A DNA stretch of 64,000 nucleotides, taken from positions 62,001 to 126,000 of the forward strand of contig NZ_QOIO01000008.1 in the NCBI RefSeq assembly GCF_003332305.1, in the 5' to 3' direction. Source of the stretch: Microvirga aerophila (GTDB lineage Bacteria > Pseudomonadota > Alphaproteobacteria > Rhizobiales > Beijerinckiaceae). The notes below the pieces were generated by a model that made no database searches, was not told where the DNA came from, and saw only the letters and a program-made list of their open reading frames with translations. Shown here one piece after another: positions 8,794-17,307 of this stretch. Each line of letters starts with the position of its first letter. The stretch's first letter is position 1. A program made the translations under genes and the position numbers.

Positions 8794-8818
8794 GGGCGGA
8801 GCCGAGGGAGCTCCGCCC
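8794..8818. terminator. GC-rich hairpin at the end of the ykgB-like gene
   Basis: The stem GGGCGGAGC/GCTCCGCCC is 9 bp with a 7-nt loop and sits just past the stop codon at 8830. The following tract is only weakly T-rich, so it may end or stabilise the ykgB-like transcript. Confidence 0.4.
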
Positions 8819-8829
8819 TCGTCCTTCGG

Positions 8830-9363
8830 CTAGGCACGGGCGGAACGGAGCGCCGCGAACGAGTCGACAGCGATCCAGAGGGAGACAGCGAGCAGACCGA
8901 CGTCCTTGAGCAGGAACTGCCCGGGAGCGACCGAGATCGCCGGAAAGCCCATCTCCGGTTCGAACACACCCGGTGTCGTCACCATGAAGCTGAGCGTAGT
9001 CACGAACAGCCCAGCCGAGAGCAGACCGCCGACAAGCGAGTACTTCGGGCTGCCGAGCCGGGCCGCGATCAGGGCGCCGATGCTGAGCTCAAGAATGCCG
9101 AGAAGGCCGGAAAACAGCCGCTCGCTGAAAAGAAAATAGGCCCAGCTCAGAAGCGGGCTGTTGCCGACGAGGCCGGTCAGGCCCTGCGCTTCATAGGCGG
9201 TGAACTTCATGCCGCCGAACCAAGCATACACCACGACCAGCGAGGCATAGAGGCCGGTGGTGGTGACAGCCCGGCCGTAGCGGTCGACCAGGTCAACGGG
9301 GAAAGCGGCGCGGGCCTGGAGGCGCGGATACGCCGGGGCGGTGTGGACGGGAATGTGAGACAC
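8830..9363 (-). CDS. DUF417/YkgB (RclC-like) inner-membrane protein
   Basis: A 177-residue integral membrane protein with about four hydrophobic segments, including GLYASLVVVYAWFGGMKFTAYEAQGL and LFVTTLSFMVTTPGVFEP. Both are typical of the YkgB/DUF417 family. E. coli YkgB is RclC, part of the reactive-chlorine resistance operon, so a role in hypochlorous-acid or related stress is a reasonable inference. The GTG at 9363 has AGAGGAAA upstream and removes a long implausible N-terminus. It is divergent from the TetR gene at 9601. Its promoter holds an operator between the -35 and -10 and a second one just downstream (9421-9466). Confidence 0.85.
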   Translation of the reverse strand: MSHIPVHTAPAYPRLQARAAFPVDLVDRYGRAVTTTGLYASLVVVYAWFGGMKFTAYEAQGLTGLVGNSPLLSWAYFLFSERLFSGLLGILELSIGALIAARLGSPKYSLVGGLLSAGLFVTTLSFMVTTPGVFEPEMGFPAISVAPGQFLLKDVGLLAVSLWIAVDSFAALRSARA

Positions 9364-9420
9364 GATCTTTTCCTCTGGAATGGTTGTGTCGGGCAATCCG
9401 CCGGCTTGCCGGGGACTGAC

Positions 9421-9475
9421 GATACCGATCTGTATCGGATACAAGGTAAATATACAGACCTGTATCGTTTTGCAA
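9421..9475 (-). promoter_or_regulatory. Promoter with twin TetR-type operators (locus A)
   Basis: On the minus strand TTGCAA (9470-9475) and TATTTA (9447-9452) form a promoter with a 17-base spacer. The spacer contains the inverted repeat ATACAG-N2-CTGTAT (9452-9465). A second operator-like repeat GATACCGATCTGTATC is at 9421-9436, about 33 bases away. The same arrangement recurs at 17253-17307 and 52798-52853. It would repress the ykgB-like gene. Confidence 0.7.
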
Positions 9476-9538
9476 TCTGCTTCTGTGAGCATAGCTGCAT
9501 GTACTCACTTGCAATTCTGCCGTTATGTCGCGACAGAC

Positions 9539-9585
9539 TTGTATTTATCCGAATTTGCCGCTAAATAAAGATACAGACCTGTTAC
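9539..9585 (+). promoter_or_regulatory. Promoter and autoregulatory operator of the TetR gene
   Basis: TTGTAT (9539) and TAAATA (9562) have a 17-base spacer. GATACAGACCTGTTAC at 9570-9585 covers the expected start site and matches the operators of locus A over most positions. This suggests the regulator controls itself as well as the divergent gene. Confidence 0.55.
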
Positions 9586-9600
9586 GTATGTGAGGGTGTC

Positions 9601-10236
9601 ATGCGCCGTTCTGAAATCCGGGATCACCTGCTCGAGACTGCACTCCGGCTGTTCAACCAGCACGGCTATACCGCGACGGGCGTCGACCTGATCATTGCCG
9701 AGGCCGGGGTTGCCAAGACGACCCTGTACCGGCACTTCGACACCAAGGAGGATCTGATCTTGGCGGCTCTCGAGCGGCAGGACGAGCAGGCCCGTGATGC
9801 CATGCGGGCCTTTGTCGAGCAGCGGACGAGCGATCCGGTCGGGCGCCTGCTGGCGACGTTCGACTGCCTCGAGGCCTGGTTCCGGGATGAGAGGTTCCGC
9901 GGCTGCCCGTTCGTGAGTGCGGCCGGGGAGCATAAGGACACCGCCAATCCGGTGTTCCGCGCGGCCGCGCTGCACAAGCGCCTGACGCTGGCGTATTTCG
10001 AGGAACTCGCTCACGCGGCGCGGTTTGCTGAGCCGAAGCGGATCGCAGCCGAGATCAACGTGCTGCACGAGGGAGCGACCGCCGTGGCCCAAATGACCCG
10101 CACCGCCGAGCCCGCCCGGCAGGCCAAGCGCATGGCGGCCCAGCTGCTCGCCGCGGAAGGCGAGGGCGCCGAACACTCTCCTCTCGCACCGTCAGCCCGA
10201 AGAGAAGACACCAGCCGGCGAGCCCAGGCGTCCTGA
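9601..10236 (+). CDS. TetR/AcrR family transcriptional regulator
   Basis: A 211-residue dimeric repressor. The N-terminal helix-turn-helix is typical (HLLETALRLFNQHGYTATGV, then AEAGVAKTTLYRHFDTKEDL). The ligand domain contains the conserved FRGCPFVSA, whose single cysteine could act as an electrophile or oxidant sensor, as in NemR-like proteins; that is inference. The C-terminal tail of about 25 residues is low complexity. The ATG directly follows GAGGGTGTC. It is divergent from the ykgB-like gene, shares operator sequences with it, and is the best candidate regulator for the operator family seen at three loci. Confidence 0.9.
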   Translation: MRRSEIRDHLLETALRLFNQHGYTATGVDLIIAEAGVAKTTLYRHFDTKEDLILAALERQDEQARDAMRAFVEQRTSDPVGRLLATFDCLEAWFRDERFRGCPFVSAAGEHKDTANPVFRAAALHKRLTLAYFEELAHAARFAEPKRIAAEINVLHEGATAVAQMTRTAEPARQAKRMAAQLLAAEGEGAEHSPLAPSARREDTSRRAQAS

Positions 10237-10307
10237 GGCTTGCCAGTGATCAGCCAATGCCGATCACGAGCAGTCAGATATGGGAGAGAAGGTTCCCGGA
10301 GAAGGCG

Positions 10308-10523
10308 TTACCCGCCTGCCTCGAGAGTGAACCCGGCCTTGAGCACGACCTGGTAATGGCGAACCTCACCGTTCTCAACGTGGCCTCGGGTCTGGACGAC
10401 CTCAAACCAGCGCAGGTTCCTGAGTGTCTGGTCCGCCCGTTTGATGGCCGTCTGGATGGCATCCTCGATGCTGTCGGCCGAGGAGCCTACGAGCTCAACC
10501 ACCTTGTAGACATGATCACTCAT
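10308..10523 (-). CDS. Dodecin family flavin-binding protein
   Basis: A 71-residue protein matching dodecin along its length: [42 protein letters not shown] and [10 protein letters not shown]. Dodecins form hollow dodecamers that store and buffer flavins, protecting against free-flavin photochemistry. GGGAG precedes the ATG. It stands alone and converges with the TetR gene. Confidence 0.93.
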   Translation of the reverse strand: MSDHVYKVVELVGSSADSIEDAIQTAIKRADQTLRNLRWFEVVQTRGHVENGEVRHYQVVLKAGFTLEAGG

Positions 10524-10605
10524 CGGACACTCCCGTTGGTTCCACCCAACCGGATCTAGCGTGTCGCATCCATCTGTCGATCCGGACAGGCGACGACGGC
10601 CGACG

Positions 10606-10686
10606 TCAGTGCAGGAACACCAGCCAACCCATCAGGGCTGGAGGTGCGACGATGCCGAAGACAAACGATGCAATGCGCGAAATCAT
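10606..10686 (-). CDS. Possible 26-residue membrane miniprotein
   Basis: The reading frame [20 protein letters not shown] ends WLVFLH. It would form one hydrophobic helix. A GAGG lies about 10 bases upstream. There is no known family. It follows two other small genes on the same strand (11240 to 10830), which supports it slightly. Confidence 0.35.
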   Translation of the reverse strand: MISRIASFVFGIVAPPALMGWLVFLH

Positions 10687-10829
10687 AACAGACTGCCTCA
10701 CTGCACGTCCTTGGTCATCGCGTGCACGCTGGTCATTACTGGGCTGTGCTTTGGCCCGCTGTGTGGTTGCGCACGAGCCCGCACGAAACCTCATCACCGG
10801 CGTCAGGTTTGGTCATCCTCAACAGGCCA

Positions 10830-10973
10830 TCAAAATAGAGGATCGATCGCCACCAGCGTTGAGGCCGTCGCGACGATGTTGAGCAGGACCACCATCGCGG
10901 CGATGAGGGACGGCATACCGTGTTGGCGGGGATGTTCGAGCTGGTTCAACAGATGCTGCTTGGCGTATGTCAT
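10830..10973 (-). CDS. 47-residue single-pass membrane miniprotein
   Basis: It reads MTYAKQHLLNQLEHPRQHG, then a hydrophobic helix of about 22 residues (LIAAMVVLLNIVATASTLVA), ending DPLF. The ATG is 3 bases beyond the stop of the exported protein gene at 10977. AGGGA precedes it at 8-9 bases, so the two are co-translated. The function is unknown. Confidence 0.6.
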   Translation of the reverse strand: MTYAKQHLLNQLEHPRQHGMPSLIAAMVVLLNIVATASTLVAIDPLF

Positions 10974-10976
10974 GAT

Positions 10977-11240
10977 CTAGTCCCTGCCACGCCAGCCAGC
11001 TACATCAGATGCCGTGTATCTGGCGGCGGGCTTGGAGATCTGGTCGTGGGTCTGTCGCAACGCCTCGAACGCCTGCCTGTTGGCACGACCTTCAGCAATG
11101 GCCCGCTCCCAGCGGCCATCGCGCATCATGGCTTCAACCTGCAGATTGACACGGTCGCGATCGGTACCACCGCCCATTTCCGCCAGGGCTACGCCTGGGA
11201 TAACGAGGAGGGGCAGGGTCAAAAGAAGCTTTCTCAACAT
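10977..11240 (-). CDS. Small exported protein of unknown function
   Basis: An 87-residue protein with a clear signal peptide (MLRKLLLTLPLLVIPGVALA, cleavage before EMGG). The mature part of about 66 residues is hydrophilic, contains NLQVEAMMRDGRWERAIAEG and has no cysteine. It is likely periplasmic. ATG 11240 has GGAG about 7-10 bases upstream. It heads a short operon with the miniprotein genes at 10830 and perhaps 10606. About 90 bases upstream lies one copy of the shared leader motif (11331-11385). It is divergent from the MocR regulator gene. Confidence 0.7.
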   Translation of the reverse strand: MLRKLLLTLPLLVIPGVALAEMGGGTDRDRVNLQVEAMMRDGRWERAIAEGRANRQAFEALRQTHDQISKPAARYTASDVAGWRGRD

Positions 11241-11330
11241 CTTGCTCTCCATAGGGCCGGGGTTGCCGGCGCCTGAGGGATGGTGCAATCGGCTCTTGCC
11301 GAGTGCGATGGGGAGGATCTTGCCGCTGGC

Positions 11331-11385
11331 CTGGGCTACAAGACAGAACCAAGACTGAGCGATAAGCGTGCACTATCGTCCCATC
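11331..11385 (-). promoter_or_regulatory. Shared upstream motif, copy R1
   Basis: Read on the minus strand the core is TATCGCTCAGTCTTGGTTCTG followed by TCTTGTAGCCCAGG and later GGCAAGATC. It is the most diverged of four copies (R2 15354, R3 22606, R4 25446), each placed 45-105 bases before a minus-strand gene. It is probably a promoter or operator for the gene at 11240. Confidence 0.45.
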
Positions 11386-11589
11386 GGACGCGCCGAGGTG
11401 GTGCGTGTGGCATGGTCCGTACAAATTTTCCTACAGCCAGAGACCTGAAAATCAGGCACAATGTTCCTGTCCTTGATTGAAGGCTGCTCGATAACGTGGC
11501 CGAGGAAACCATCGATGGCATGGATGCCCCGCCGCCTTTGCAGTCGCTGGATCTGTCGGCACTGCCCTGTGTGAAGGGAGGTGAACCCA

Positions 11590-12999
11590 ATGAGCCCACT
11601 GCCTTTCAGCATCGATCGAGACGCCAAAGCATCGCTCTCCTCCCAGATCTACACGGGCCTTCGCAACGCCATCCACCAGGGGACCCTCACCCAGGGCGCC
11701 CGGTTGCCATCCTGGCGCGACCTTGCGGTTCAAATGGGGGTGTCGCGGGGCACGGTTCGGGTCGTCTATGAGCGCCTGCTTGATGAGCAGCTTCTCGTTT
11801 CCCGCGGGGCCAGCGGCACATGGGTTTCAGAGGCTCCGATTGCCCCGCCTGCGTCACCGGCACGGTCGATCAGTCACCCCTTCCCCGACTTTTGGCCAGA
11901 CTTCAGCACTCGCCCTGCGACCTTCCAGATGGGCGTGCCCGCGCAGGATGCCTTCCCATTTAAGCTCTGGACCCGCATGATGCTCCGGAACGCCCGGACG
12001 GCGGCCCTGCAGCCGGTCAGCTACCCGGATCCGCGGGGCGCTCCCACGCTCCGGCACGAGATCGCCTCGTACCTGGCGATTGCCCGCGGCCTGCAGTGCA
12101 CGGCCGATCAGGTGCTGGTGACGGGGGGATTTTCCGTCGCCCTCGGCATCGCTGCGAGAGCCCTGAAGCTGGAGGGGGCCAACACCTGGTTTGAGGATCC
12201 CGGATTCCCCCTAACGCGGAGGGCGCTCGAGATCGCCGGTTTGACCATCGTGCCGGTGCCGGTGGATGGAGAAGGTCTTGACGTCCGGCAGGGCATGGCG
12301 ATCTCGCAGCACGCCGCACTCGCTGTTGTCACACCGGGCCAGCAGGCCCCGCTCGGAATGACCATGACGCTTCCCCGGCGCAGAGCGTTGCTCGATTGGG
12401 CCGCACGCCAGAACGCCTACATCATTGAAGATGACTATATGGGCGAACTGCAGCTGCAGGGGCGGGCCGCGCCGGCACTGGCCTCTTTCGACCGCGCCGG
12501 CCGGGTGCTGCATATCGGCACGTTCAGCAAGACGATCAGCCCGTCTCTGCGTCTGGCCTTCATGGTGGTTCCACCCGATCTGGCGCTGACATTTGCGGAA
12601 ACAGCTGCCTGCCTTGCTCCCGCACCCAATGTCGCGGCCCAGCACACCGTCGCCGAGTTTATTCGCGAAGGACACTATCTGCGTCACCTGAGAAAGATGA
12701 AGCGCCTTTATGCCGCCCGTCAGCAGAGGCTGGCCGACACGCTCCGCGAGCTGGTGCCATCAGGCTATGGTGTGGATGCCCATGGCGGCTTTGCCGTGCG
12801 TCTCATCCTTCCTGATCACTATGATGATGTCGCAGTCTCGGAACGAGCCCTGCAATATGGCATGGCGCCCGTGCCTCTATCACCCTGGTACCTGTCGGCG
12901 CCGGCGCAACGAGGTCTGCTGCTGGGGGCCACGAACTATTCCGAGCGGACGCTGCGGAAAGACTGCTGTAAGCTCCTCGAACTTGTCCAAGCAAGCTAG
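11590..12999 (+). CDS. MocR/PdxR-type GntR regulator with aminotransferase domain
   Basis: A 469-residue transcription factor. Residues 1-85 form a GntR winged helix (QIYTGLRNAIHQGTLTQGA, LAVQMGVSRGTVRVVYERL). The rest is a fold-type I aminotransferase domain with the PLP lysine in GTFSKTISPSLRLAF and the Asp of EDDYMGEL. Such proteins sense PLP or amino-acid-like ligands. GGGAGG lies 7 bases before ATG 11590, preferred over the GTG at 11581. It is divergent from the small exported protein operon, so that operon or a distant vitamin B6 or amine pathway could be the target. No pdx gene is near. Confidence 0.92.
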   Translation: MSPLPFSIDRDAKASLSSQIYTGLRNAIHQGTLTQGARLPSWRDLAVQMGVSRGTVRVVYERLLDEQLLVSRGASGTWVSEAPIAPPASPARSISHPFPDFWPDFSTRPATFQMGVPAQDAFPFKLWTRMMLRNARTAALQPVSYPDPRGAPTLRHEIASYLAIARGLQCTADQVLVTGGFSVALGIAARALKLEGANTWFEDPGFPLTRRALEIAGLTIVPVPVDGEGLDVRQGMAISQHAALAVVTPGQQAPLGMTMTLPRRRALLDWAARQNAYIIEDDYMGELQLQGRAAPALASFDRAGRVLHIGTFSKTISPSLRLAFMVVPPDLALTFAETAACLAPAPNVAAQHTVAEFIREGHYLRHLRKMKRLYAARQQRLADTLRELVPSGYGVDAHGGFAVRLILPDHYDDVAVSERALQYGMAPVPLSPWYLSAPAQRGLLLGATNYSERTLRKDCCKLLELVQAS

Positions 13000-13099
13000 A
13001 TGTACTGATGCGATGATGGCTATACGCCCTTTCGCGGATCTCAGGTCTGCTCATAGATCAATGGCTAGATCAGACATCGAGATGCCGCTTTCTATATCA

Positions 13100-14005
13100 T
13101 CAATGAAGGGTATTCGAACACTCGTCTTCCCATGTCATTTTCACGTTATTGGCGAACTCGTCCGTATTCTCAGTCATGTAAATTGCTGTAATTGGTCCAT
13201 CCAAGATCTCAAGCATGGTGGCTTGCAGGATATCGTCGCGCTCAACGCTCAGATAGCCTGGTCTTCCCTCGAACCAGATAGGCCGAATGAATATGGATGG
13301 ATGATCGGCTGATTGGCGATAGAATTCGCCTAACAGGGAGACGACGCGGTCAAGACCAGCCATAAGACCGGGAGAAGAAAGCGGCTCACCACCAACATCC
13401 ATCGTCATGGTTACATCGAATGCCAGCATTGAGCGGAGTGACTCGAGGTCACCGGCCGTTGATGCCGCGAAGAATGCCCGCGCGATGCGATCGCCGTCCT
13501 CTCGACCTGCTTGGTCATGCGAGTGGGCTCGTCGCACCTGTCGCCGGGCTCGAGATGCGAGTTCATGCACTTCTGCGGGATCACGATGAATCGTAGCCGC
13601 GACTTCCTCGACCGGAACGCCGAATACATCGTGGAGCAGGAAGGTGGTGCGTTCCAGAGCCGAGCGTTGCTCGAGAGCAAGCATGAATGACAGTGTCAAC
13701 TCATCGAGCCCCAGGCCCCCATCATACGACCCATTGATGGAGTTCGACAGCTTTGGGGCAACACCCTGCTTGGGACGAGACTTCAGCGTTTCAAGGCAAA
13801 GCGTGACCACCAAGCGGTGGAGGTAGGCTGCCGGGGCCTGGATTTCGACTGACTTAAGGCGCTGCCATCTCCGCGATACCTCGTGCACAACACTCTCGGC
13901 CTCCTTCAACGAGCCGACGATTTGGTAAGCGAGGCGTGTCAGCTGGGGCCGCAGCCTGTCGAACTGCCCTGTTGCGCCCTTACGCGATGTCATGGCCTTA
14001 CCCAT
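13100..14005 (-). CDS. ECF41-type sigma factor with C-terminal SnoaL-like domain
   Basis: A 301-residue sigma-70 family protein. Region 2 (LTRLAYQIVGSLKEAESVVHEV) and region 4 (LLHDVFGVPVEEVAATIHRD) are followed by a SnoaL/NTF2-like extension from about residue 175 (ARAFFAASTAGDLESLRSML). This is the layout of ECF41/SigJ factors, in which the extension replaces an anti-sigma factor. The end, NTDEFANNV, resembles the NPDKL-type motif of the group. It lies just downstream of trxB on the same strand (64-base gap). The start could also be ATG 13993. ECF41 factors often control carboxymuconolactone decarboxylase and oxidoreductase genes, and such an operon is present at 20634-22557. Confidence 0.85.
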   Translation of the reverse strand: MGKAMTSRKGATGQFDRLRPQLTRLAYQIVGSLKEAESVVHEVSRRWQRLKSVEIQAPAAYLHRLVVTLCLETLKSRPKQGVAPKLSNSINGSYDGGLGLDELTLSFMLALEQRSALERTTFLLHDVFGVPVEEVAATIHRDPAEVHELASRARRQVRRAHSHDQAGREDGDRIARAFFAASTAGDLESLRSMLAFDVTMTMDVGGEPLSSPGLMAGLDRVVSLLGEFYRQSADHPSIFIRPIWFEGRPGYLSVERDDILQATMLEILDGPITAIYMTENTDEFANNVKMTWEDECSNTLH

Positions 14006-14069
14006 CTCAAGCTATTGCTTCCGCTATTGCCAGAAGCCGAAACGATCAGTTGCTCATCCGTGCGCGCCC

Positions 14070-15074
14070 CTAGTCCCACGCCCCAATCATCTGCTTTTCA
14101 CGCTGTTCGATCGAGCGGACGACTGGATCAGGGGCATGCTCGGCCAGGAATTTATCGGCTTCCAGGGCCGCCATGCTCCCCATTCCGGCGGAGCTGATGG
14201 CCTGCCTGAACACCGGGTCGATCACATCGCCGGCCGCCATGCACCCGGGAATGGAGGTTTTCGTCGACCAGGAGCCAACTTTGATGTAGCCGGCCTCATC
14301 TATATCGAGCTGACCACGAAACAGCTTGGTCGCGGGATCATGGCCAATGGCGACGAAAAGACCATCCGTGGAGAGTGCTTTCGTCACGCCCGTGTTCACG
14401 TCACGGATCCGAACGCCGGTCACCGCCTTCATCGGCTCCTGTTTGCCAAGGACCTCGTCGATGACGTGATTCCAAATCACCTCGACATTCGGCTTGGCCA
14501 GGAGACGATCCTGAAGGATGGGCTCTGCCCGGAGGCGATCACGGCGATGGATGATCGTGACCTTGGACGCAAGGTTCGACAGGTAGAGCGCTTCCTCGGC
14601 GGCTGTGTTACCACCACCGACCACCACAACTTCTTTGTTGCGATAGAAGAAGCCGTCACAGGTCGCGCAAGCTGAGACTCCGTACCCGTTGAAGATCTCT
14701 TCCGAGGGCAATCTGAGCCACCGAGCTTGGGCTCCTGTTGCGATGATGAGGGCGTCAGCGATGTACGTGTCGCCGGAGTCCCCTTGGGCGTGGAACGGGC
14801 GCCTGGAGAGATCAACGGAGGTGATGGTGTCGTACACCAGAGCGGTGCCGACATTCTCCGCCTGCTGCCGCATCTGCTCCATCAGCCATGGCCCTTGAAC
14901 AGGCGCCGCGAACCCAGGGTAGTTCTCAACATCCGTCGTGATGGTGAGCTGGCCGCCCGGCTGAATGCCGGTCACAAGAAGCGGCTTGCGGTTGGCCCGA
15001 GCCGCGTAGATGGCGGCGGTGTAGCCGGCCGGTCCGGCCCCGATGATCAGGACCTCGGTGCGATGTGTGGTCAT
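14070..15074 (-). CDS. trxB: Thioredoxin-disulfide reductase
   Basis: An FAD flavoenzyme passing electrons from NADPH to thioredoxin. The 334-residue sequence has the FAD motif [16 protein letters not shown], the redox pair CATC in ACATCDGFF, the NADPH motif [14 protein letters not shown] and the C-terminal FAD motif [11 protein letters not shown]. Thioredoxin from this route would recharge the cytosolic MsrA and MsrB. It is followed by the ECF41-like sigma gene. The region upstream to 15157 contains no obvious operator. Confidence 0.93.
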   Translation of the reverse strand: MTTHRTEVLIIGAGPAGYTAAIYAARANRKPLLVTGIQPGGQLTITTDVENYPGFAAPVQGPWLMEQMRQQAENVGTALVYDTITSVDLSRRPFHAQGDSGDTYIADALIIATGAQARWLRLPSEEIFNGYGVSACATCDGFFYRNKEVVVVGGGNTAAEEALYLSNLASKVTIIHRRDRLRAEPILQDRLLAKPNVEVIWNHVIDEVLGKQEPMKAVTGVRIRDVNTGVTKALSTDGLFVAIGHDPATKLFRGQLDIDEAGYIKVGSWSTKTSIPGCMAAGDVIDPVFRQAISSAGMGSMAALEADKFLAEHAPDPVVRSIEQREKQMIGAWD

Positions 15075-15156
15075 AGAGTGATCTCAACAATCATAAAATG
15101 AGGTCAGATAAATGCACCCGTTGGAAGGCACGGGAGCCGCTGCTGCATGCGAGACT

Positions 15157-15294
15157 CTACGCCGCGGTATCGATCTCGTATCGGGAGATCCCGAGGTCAT
15201 CTAGCTCACGGTCGGAGAAATGCGACAGATCACGGACGGACGCACGGTACTGCTGATAGGCATGGATCCTGGAAAGAAGAAAAGCGACGAGCAT
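15157..15294 (-). CDS. DUF1127 (YjiS-like) small protein
   Basis: A 45-residue protein, MLVAFLLSRIHAYQQYRAS then [20 protein letters not shown]. It is paralogous to the product of 8553-8720. ATG 15294 has TTAGGAGAATTCCC in front. The leader motif copy R2 (15354-15401) lies 60 bases upstream, so it is probably part of the same regulon as the cupin and OYE operons. Confidence 0.85.
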   Translation of the reverse strand: MLVAFLLSRIHAYQQYRASVRDLSHFSDRELDDLGISRYEIDTAA

Positions 15295-15353
15295 GGGAAT
15301 TCTCCTAAAACGGAAGCAATGATTGCTTCTGATGGTGGCGATCCTGCCATCGC

Positions 15354-15401
15354 GCTGGACCACAAAACAGGCCTAAGACTGAGCGAAAGAACTGTACCAT
15401 C
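15354..15401 (-). promoter_or_regulatory. Shared upstream motif, copy R2
   Basis: The minus strand reads ATGGTACAGTTCTTTCGCTC, AGTCTTAGGCCTGTTTTG and TGGTCCAGC, then GGCAGGATCGCC. It lies 60 bases before the DUF1127 gene. The core is nearly identical to copy R4, although the downstream genes are unrelated. Confidence 0.6.
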
Positions 15402-15461
15402 GCCTGCTTAATCGCAGCGTATCCGCCTCGTGCTCAACCTCGGTGTCCTCGCGCCATGGCA

Positions 15462-16688
15462 TCAGGAATTGGAGGTTCTGACCTTCGTCACGATATGTGA
15501 GCGAGCCTCAAGCGTCCGATGGACTGGGCACTTGTCGGCGATCTCCGCGATCTTCTCCGTCACCGCAGGCCCGGGATCCGTCTCGAAGGTGATCCGGCGC
15601 TCGAACTGATCGATCTTGCCGTTGCGTCCTTCTCCGCAGTTGACACAGTCTTCAGCATGAACCTTGGCGTGCCGCACCTCGACCGTGAACGGCGGAAGCT
15701 GCCAGCCCTTGCGCTCGGCATACAGCTGAAGCGTCATCGAGGTGCAGGCGCCGAGCCCCGCCGCCACGAAGTCGTAAGGACTGGGGCCACTGTCCAACCC
15801 GCCATAGCTCTCCGGCTCATCGGCCAGCAGGCGGTGACGCCCGGCCTCAACGACCTGCTGAAAGCGGCCTTCACCCGACGCACGGACAAGGACGCCGTCG
15901 TGATCGGCAGCCGGCTCTGCACGCGACGGCTTGGGCAGATATTTGCCGAACCAGGCGCTGACGACCTCGGCGACGAAGGTCGCATCCTCGTGCCGGGTCA
16001 GGAGATGGTCGGCGCCGTCCAGGGAGAGAAAGCTCTTCGGGTGCCGGGCGGCCGCAAAGATTTGCCTTGCATTCTCGATCCCAACGATCTCGTCGCCAGG
16101 AGTGTGCAGGACGAGCAGGGGCCGGCCGAGATTGTGGATCTTGGCTTCGAGATGCTGCCCCCGTACGTCGTCGAGGAACTGCCGTTGGATCGTGAAGCGA
16201 CGTCCGGCGAGCTCCACCTCGGCCTCGCCGTGGCTTTCGATAGCGGGCACATGCGTGCGGAAGTTGTGGATCACGTGCTCCGTATCAGCTGGAGCCCCGA
16301 TCGTCACCACCGCCCGCACCTCAGGCAGGTCCGCAGCCACCGCCAGGACAGCAGCGCCTCCGAGAGAGTGGCCGATCAGGAGTTCGGCGGGACCGAAATG
16401 GCTGGCGAGGTACTGGGCGGCCCGCCGGAGGTCCTCCACATTCGACGAGAAGTTGCTGTTGGCGAACTCGCCGCCCGACGCCCCAAGGCCGGTGAAGTCA
16501 AACCGCAGTACCGCGATACCCCGCATGGCGAGTTCGGACGCGATCCGCCGGGAGGCGAAGAGGTCTTTCGAGCAGGTGAAGCAATGGGCGAAGATCGCGT
16601 AGGACCGGATCAGGCCAAGCGGGAGTTCGAGCCGGGCGGCAAGCGGATCACCGCTTGAGCCGGGAAATTCTACCTTAACGCTTTGCAT
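15462..16688 (-). CDS. Alpha/beta hydrolase-OsmC fusion protein
   Basis: A 408-residue fusion. Residues 1-255 are an alpha/beta hydrolase with nucleophile elbow GHSLGG and the acid/His region (HTPGDEIVG, GADHLL). Residues 270-408 are an OsmC domain with peroxidatic cysteines in GLGACTSMTLQ and DKCPVHRTLE. Such fusions are known; OsmC domains reduce organic hydroperoxides, and the hydrolase may release or detoxify the linked substrate. ATG 16688 is preceded by AGGAGATCAAA. It is the last gene of a three-gene unit (17180, 16871, 16688) behind TetR-type operators, which points to peroxide or electrophile stress. Confidence 0.9.
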   Translation of the reverse strand: MQSVKVEFPGSSGDPLAARLELPLGLIRSYAIFAHCFTCSKDLFASRRIASELAMRGIAVLRFDFTGLGASGGEFANSNFSSNVEDLRRAAQYLASHFGPAELLIGHSLGGAAVLAVAADLPEVRAVVTIGAPADTEHVIHNFRTHVPAIESHGEAEVELAGRRFTIQRQFLDDVRGQHLEAKIHNLGRPLLVLHTPGDEIVGIENARQIFAAARHPKSFLSLDGADHLLTRHEDATFVAEVVSAWFGKYLPKPSRAEPAADHDGVLVRASGEGRFQQVVEAGRHRLLADEPESYGGLDSGPSPYDFVAAGLGACTSMTLQLYAERKGWQLPPFTVEVRHAKVHAEDCVNCGEGRNGKIDQFERRITFETDPGPAVTEKIAEIADKCPVHRTLEARSHIVTKVRTSNS

Positions 16689-16766
16689 TTTGATCTCCTG
16701 GCGCCGGCTGTGACTCCAGCCCATACCCCGGCGTCGGTGTTGAACGGGGCCGCTGTCCAGAACGCA

Positions 16767-16871
16767 TCAGCGCAGAAACAACGGTAGATAAAGCAGGATG
16801 ATTGCAGCGATCAGCGTGAGCACAGCGGCAATCGTTGCGCTCAGGGAGCTTTGGACACTGTAATGATCCAT
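16767..16871 (-). CDS. 34-residue membrane miniprotein, paralogue of the 50894 gene
   Basis: It starts MDHYSVQSSLSATIAAVLTL and ends in a hydrophobic run finishing LLYLPLFLR, so one transmembrane helix is predicted. The product of 50894-50995 has the same design: MD start, polar N-terminus, TAVLTL core and LYLPLFL end. Both are in operons behind the same type of operator pair. The gene starts 13 bases after the exported protein gene. No function is known; the Shine-Dalgarno is weak. Confidence 0.6.
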   Translation of the reverse strand: MDHYSVQSSLSATIAAVLTLIAAIILLYLPLFLR

Positions 16872-16883
16872 CGCTCGTCTGAC

Positions 16884-17180
16884 CTACAGACACCCGATGC
16901 AAATCGTTCGGATAGCCTTGGCGCTTAGTGTCTGGGCCTGTCGTTCGATCTCGGATTGAGGACCGATTTTCGCGGTGCCTGGATTGGGAACGGTCGCGCC
17001 AGTCCGAGCGAAACTGCGGCCGCTTCGATCCGCCTCTATCGACTGGGTGGATGGCGGCATGCGCTGGCTGTAGGCCAGAGACTGCGCCTGAGCCGTTGCG
17101 GCAAAGCCCGTCACGGCGGCGGCGACACTGGCGGCGCGAAGACTCCGGTTCAGACGATCGAGCGTAACAATTGACTTCAT
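16884..17180 (-). CDS. Small exported protein of unknown function
   Basis: A 98-residue protein with a signal peptide (hydrophobic stretch SVAAAVTGFAATAQA, cleavage before QSLAY). The mature part of about 65 residues is rich in Ser, Thr and Arg and has two cysteines near the end (CIGCL). GGGAGAG precedes the ATG. It is the first gene behind the locus B promoter and operators. Confidence 0.65.
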   Translation of the reverse strand: MKSIVTLDRLNRSLRAASVAAAVTGFAATAQAQSLAYSQRMPPSTQSIEADRSGRSFARTGATVPNPGTAKIGPQSEIERQAQTLSAKAIRTICIGCL

Positions 17181-17252
17181 GATGAGCTCTCCCGCTTTCG
17201 ACAGAGAGGTGACCGATCATCGGTATGTTCCGTGCTTTAGTTGCACCCAATC

Positions 17253-17307
17253 GATACCGATTTGTATTGATAGAAAAGTAAGTATACAGATCTGTATCGT
17301 TTTGCAA
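17253..17307 (-). promoter_or_regulatory. Promoter with twin TetR-type operators (locus B)
   Basis: On the minus strand TTGCAA (17302-17307) and TACTTA have a 17-base spacer that contains the perfect palindrome ATACAGATCTGTAT (17284-17297). A second repeat, GATACCGATTTGTATTG, is at 17253-17269. The distance between the two operators (33 bases) and the promoter position equal those of locus A. Confidence 0.75.

Noticed and set aside
15519-16658. 379-codon + strand frame
   Set aside because: Antisense of the hydrolase-OsmC fusion; no homology and an amino-acid composition typical of shadow frames.
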